A stretch of DNA of 23,078 nucleotides from Saccoglossus kowalevskii. Its lineage: Eukaryota; Hemichordata; Enteropneusta; Harrimaniidae. Within the stretch, counting starts at the first letter, position 1; each line of letters begins with the position of its first letter. Both the position numbers and the translations under genes were made by a program. The notes below the pieces were generated by a model. It was not told where the DNA came from. It worked only from the letters and a program-made list of their open reading frames with translations, and did no database searches. Location of the stretch: the NCBI RefSeq assembly GCF_000003605.2, contig NW_003124663.1, positions 1-23,078 of the forward strand, given 5' to 3'. Shown here one piece after another: positions 20,259 through 23,078 of this stretch.

Positions 20259-20758
20259 AACTATCGCCATTACTACACTACTGTCATAGCTGTCGTCAAT
20301 ACTACACTACTGGCATACCTGTTGTCATTACTACACTACTGACATACCTGCCGTCATTACTTCACTACTGACATAGCTGTCATCATTACAACACTACTGG
20401 CATAGCTGTCGTCACTACTACACCACTGACATAGCTGTTGTCATTACTACACCACTGACATAGCTGTCGTCATTACTACACTACTGACATAGCTGTCGTC
20501 ATTACTACACTACTGACATAGATGTCGTCATTACTACACTTACTGACATAGCTGTTGTCATTACTACACTACTGACATAGCTGTCGTTATTACTACACTA
20601 CTGACATAGATGTTGTCATCACTACACTACTGACATAGCTGTCGTCAATACTACACTACTGACATAGCTGTCGTCATTACTACACTACTGACATAGCTGT
20701 CGTCATTACTACACTTACTGACATAGCTGTTGTCATTACTGCACTACTGACATTGCTG
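20259..20758 (+). repeat. Module M, complete copy at right edge of B
   Basis: D at 20,259, C position at 20,347 (CCTGCCGTC, a private G to C change), B' at 20,515-20,634 and E (GACATTGCTG) at 20,749: all four landmarks at 0, +88, +256 and +490. The two units that carry GTCGTCGATACT in other copies read GTCGTCAATACT here. It is the last family B module in the window. Confidence 0.9.
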
Positions 20759-20930
20759 TCGTTATTACTACACTACTGACATAGCTGTCGTCATTACTAC
20801 TCCACTGACATAGCTGTCGTCATTACTACACTACTGACATAGCTGTCGTCATCACTACACTACTGACATAGCTGTCGTCATTACTACACTACTGACATAG
20901 CTGTCGTAATTACTACACTACTGATATAGA

Positions 20931-23078
20931 AGTCGTCATTACTACACTACTGACATAGCTGTTGTCATTACTACACTACTGACATAGCTGTCGTCATTAC
21001 TACACTACTGACATAGCTGTCGTCATTACTATACCACTGGCATAGCTGTCGTTACTACTACACCACTGACATAGCTGTCGTCATTACTACACTACTGGCA
21101 TATCTGTCGTCATTACTACACTACTGACATAGCTGTCGTCATTACTACACTACTGACGTAGCTGTCGTCATTACTTCACTACTGACATAGCTGTCGTCAT
21201 TACTACACTACTGACATAGCTGTCGTCATTACCACACTACTGACATAGCTGTCGTCATTACTACACTACTGGCATGGCTGTCGTCATTACTACACTACTG
21301 ACATAGCTGTCCTCATTACTACACTACAGACATAGCTGTCTCACTACTACACTACTGACATAGCTGTCGTCATTACTACACTACTGGCATAGCTGTCGTC
21401 ATTACTACACTACTGACATAGCTGTCGTCATTACTACACTACTGACATAGCTGTCGTCATTACCACACTACGGACATAGCTGTCGTCTTTACTACACTAC
21501 TGGCATGGCTGTCGTCATTACTACACTACTGACATAGCTGTTGTCATTACTACACTACTGACATAGCTGTCGTAATTACTACACTACTCGCATAGCTGTT
21601 GTCATTTGTACACTACTGAAATAGCTGTTGTCAATACTACACTATTAGCATAGCTTTTGTCATTACTACACTACTAGCATAGCTTTTGTCATTACTACAC
21701 TACTGACATGGCTGTCGTCATTACTACACCACTGGCATAGCTGTCGTCATTACTACACCACTGACATAGCTGTCGTCATTACTACACTACTGGCATAACT
21801 GTCGTCATTACTACACCACTGGCATAGCTGTTGTCATTACTACACTACTGACATAGCTGTCGTCATTACTACACTACTCGCATAGCTGTTGTCATTAGTA
21901 CACTACTGAAATAGCTGTTGTCATTACTACACTATTAGCATAACTTTTGTCATTACTACACTTCTAGCATAGCTGTTGTCATTACTACACCACTGACATT
22001 GCTGTCGTCATAACTACTCTACTGACATAGCTGTCGTCATTACTACACTACTGACATAGCTGTCGTCATTACTACACTACTGACATAGCTGTTGTCATTA
22101 CTACACCACTGAAATAGCTGTTGTCATTACTACACCACTGACATAGCTGTCGTCATTACTACTCTACTGACTTAGCTGTCTTCATTACTACACTACTGAC
22201 ATAGCTGTCGTCATTACTACACTACTGACATAGCTGTCGTCATTACTACACTACTGACATAGCTGTCGTCATTACTACACTGCTGACATAGCTGTCGTCA
22301 TTACTACACTACTGACATAGCTGTCGTCATTACTACACTACAGACATAGCTGTCGTCATTACTACACTACTGACATAGCTGTCGTCATTACTACACTACT
22401 GGCATAGCTGTCGTCATTACTACACTACAGACATAGCTGTCGTCATTACTACACTACTGACATAGCTGTCGTCATTACCACACTACTGGCATAGCTGTCG
22501 TCATTACTACACTACTAGCATAGCTGTTGTCATTACTACACCACTGACATAGCTGTCGTTATTACTACACCATTGGCATAGCTGTCGTCATTACTACTCC
22601 ACTGACATAGCTGTCGTCATAACTACTCTACTGACATAGCTCTCGTCATTACTATACCACTGGCATAGCTGTCGTCATTACTACACCACTGACATAGCTG
22701 TCGTCACTACAACACTACTGACATAGCTGTCGTCACTACTACACTACTGGCATATCTGTCGTCATTACTACACTACTGACATAGCTGTCGTCATTACTAA
22801 ACTACTGACGTAGCTGTCGTCATTACTACACTACTGACACAGCTGTCGTCATTACTACACTACTGGCATAGCTGTTGTCATTACTACACCACTGACATAG
22901 CTGTCGTCATTACTATACCACTGGCATAGCTGTCGTCACTACTACACCACTGACATAGCTGTCGTCACTACTACACTACTGGCATATCTGTCGTCATTAC
23001 TACACTACTGACATAGCTGTCGTCATTACTACACTACTGACGTAGCTGTCGTCATTACTTCACTACTGACATAGCTGA
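20931..23078 (+). repeat. Family A satellite domain, right end
   Basis: From about 20,931 there are no GTCGTCGATACT or ACACTTACTG units. CTATTAGCAT (21,642 and 21,932, exactly 290 bp or ten units apart), CTCGCATAG, ATTAGTACAC, GAAATAG, GGCATATCTG (22,981) and GCTCTCGTC (22,639) reappear. Blocks here match the left end at offsets 20,710, 21,841, 21,320 and 22,363 bp. The array continues past the window edge. Confidence 0.8.
22512..22647 (+). repeat. Family A tail block without its head
   Basis: CTAGCATAG, GTCGTTATT, CACCATTGGCATAG, ACTCCACTG, CATAACTACTCT and GCTCTCGTC (22,639) follow the order of about 1,190-1,327, 2,470-2,606 and 10,365-10,501. The CTATTAGCAT and GAAATAG units that precede them in those copies are absent here. 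CACCATTGGCATAG links it to the 2,271-2,640 copy rather than to the copies with CACCATTGTCATAG. Confidence 0.78.

Larger units (their letters stand above)
10931..20930 (+). repeat. Family B satellite domain 2
   Basis: About 10 kb with the same variant set as domain 1: GTCGTCGATACT units, 30-bp ACACTTACTG units, M modules and four CTGCAG cassettes (12,757-16,418). After 16,418 there is no further P cassette; 16,900-17,440 is dominated by GACGTAG, ATATCTG and plain units without GTCGTCGATACT, and 18,130-20,930 is dominated by M modules. Family A landmarks such as CTATTAGCAT are absent. Confidence 0.8.
1..23078 (+). repeat. 29-bp satellite array (whole window)
   Basis: The whole window reads as a head-to-tail tandem repeat with a 29-bp period; a perfect consensus unit is 2,070-2,098. 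Common variants keep the length at 29; recurrent exceptions are a 30-bp form (extra T giving ACACTTACTG), 28- and 27-bp forms, and a form with an extra 5 bp (ACTAC). No inverted units and no unique sequence were seen. Because 29 is not a multiple of 3, each reading frame cycles through all phases of the unit every 87 bp and meets the TGA and TAG of CTGACATAG; the reverse complement carries TAG and TAA. Consensus stretches therefore hold no open frame much longer than 87 bp on either strand. The unit does not match a named satellite I can recall. Both ends of the array lie outside the window. Confidence 0.98.

Noticed and set aside
1..23078. CRISPR array (29-bp direct repeats)
   Set aside because: 29 nt is a common CRISPR repeat length, but here units abut directly and there are no unique spacers, no cas genes and no leader.
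1..23078. Protein with short tandem repeats
   Set aside because: The 29-bp period shifts the frame each unit, and TGA and TAG on the + strand and TAG and TAA on the - strand interrupt every frame within about 87 bp of consensus. No repeat-protein reading frame is possible over any long stretch.
1..23078. Telomeric repeat or plasmid iterons
   Set aside because: No TTAGGG-type or other telomere motif was seen, and there is no replication gene or AT-rich origin next to the repeats; the array is far longer than an iteron set.
1..23078. CENP-B box that would mark a centromeric satellite
   Set aside because: No sequence resembling the TTCG...CGGG box was seen in any unit variant. A centromeric role remains open but has no support from this motif.
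1..23078. Transposon or retroelement insertion within the array
   Set aside because: I looked for breaks in the 29-bp register longer than a few bases, with target duplications or terminal repeats. The largest irregularities (9,155-9,215, 9,975-10,090 and 17,460-17,605) are still made of satellite sequence.

Overview
The whole 23,078-base window is one uninterrupted head-to-tail tandem array of a unit of about 29 bp (23,078/29 is close to 796 units). I find no protein gene, RNA gene, transposable element or unique spacer. All units I read point the same way. A perfect consensus unit is 2,070-2,098. Its core is GACATAGCTGTC, followed by GTC and a pyrimidine/A-rich ATTACTACACTACT-type tail. The consensus is 12/29 G+C (41%) with twice as many C as G on this strand. 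A long array of short units with higher-order structure and CpG decay is typical of eukaryotic satellite DNA (centromeric, pericentromeric, subtelomeric or sex-chromosome heterochromatin). The species cannot be named from the sequence.

The array is not uniform. Unit variants fall into two families. Family A holds units with CTATTAGCAT, CTCGCATAG, ATTAGTACAC, GAAATAG and GGCATATCTG. It fills about 1-1,500, recurs at about 2,271-2,640 and as an island at 10,082-10,930, and fills about 20,930-23,078. Family B holds units with GTCGTCGATACT, a 30-bp unit with ACACTTACTG, and ATAGATGT units. It fills about 1,500-2,110, 2,950-10,081 and 10,931-20,930. The two ends of the window therefore resemble each other more than they resemble the interior.

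Within family B there are two recurring higher-order modules. Module M has four landmarks, D, C, B' and E, at 0, +88, +256 and +490, and recurs complete or in part along the array. Where it is shortened, the missing lengths are exact multiples of 29 bp (174 and 116). Module P is a 125-bp cassette with a private CTGCAG hexamer. It has nine copies between 4,104 and 16,418, and a downstream CGAAG landmark at +216 or +245, which is one unit apart. P looks derived from B' by a short substitution cluster and a 5-bp ACTAC duplication.

Larger blocks of about 0.4-1.2 kb are duplicated across the window at constant offsets (for example 6,989, 8,241, 9,174, 14,663, 17,979 and 21,841 bp). These layers of unit, module and block duplication, with length changes mostly in whole units, are what unequal exchange and segmental amplification of a satellite leave behind. 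I found no sign of an encoded system. The interest lies in the array's architecture and history.
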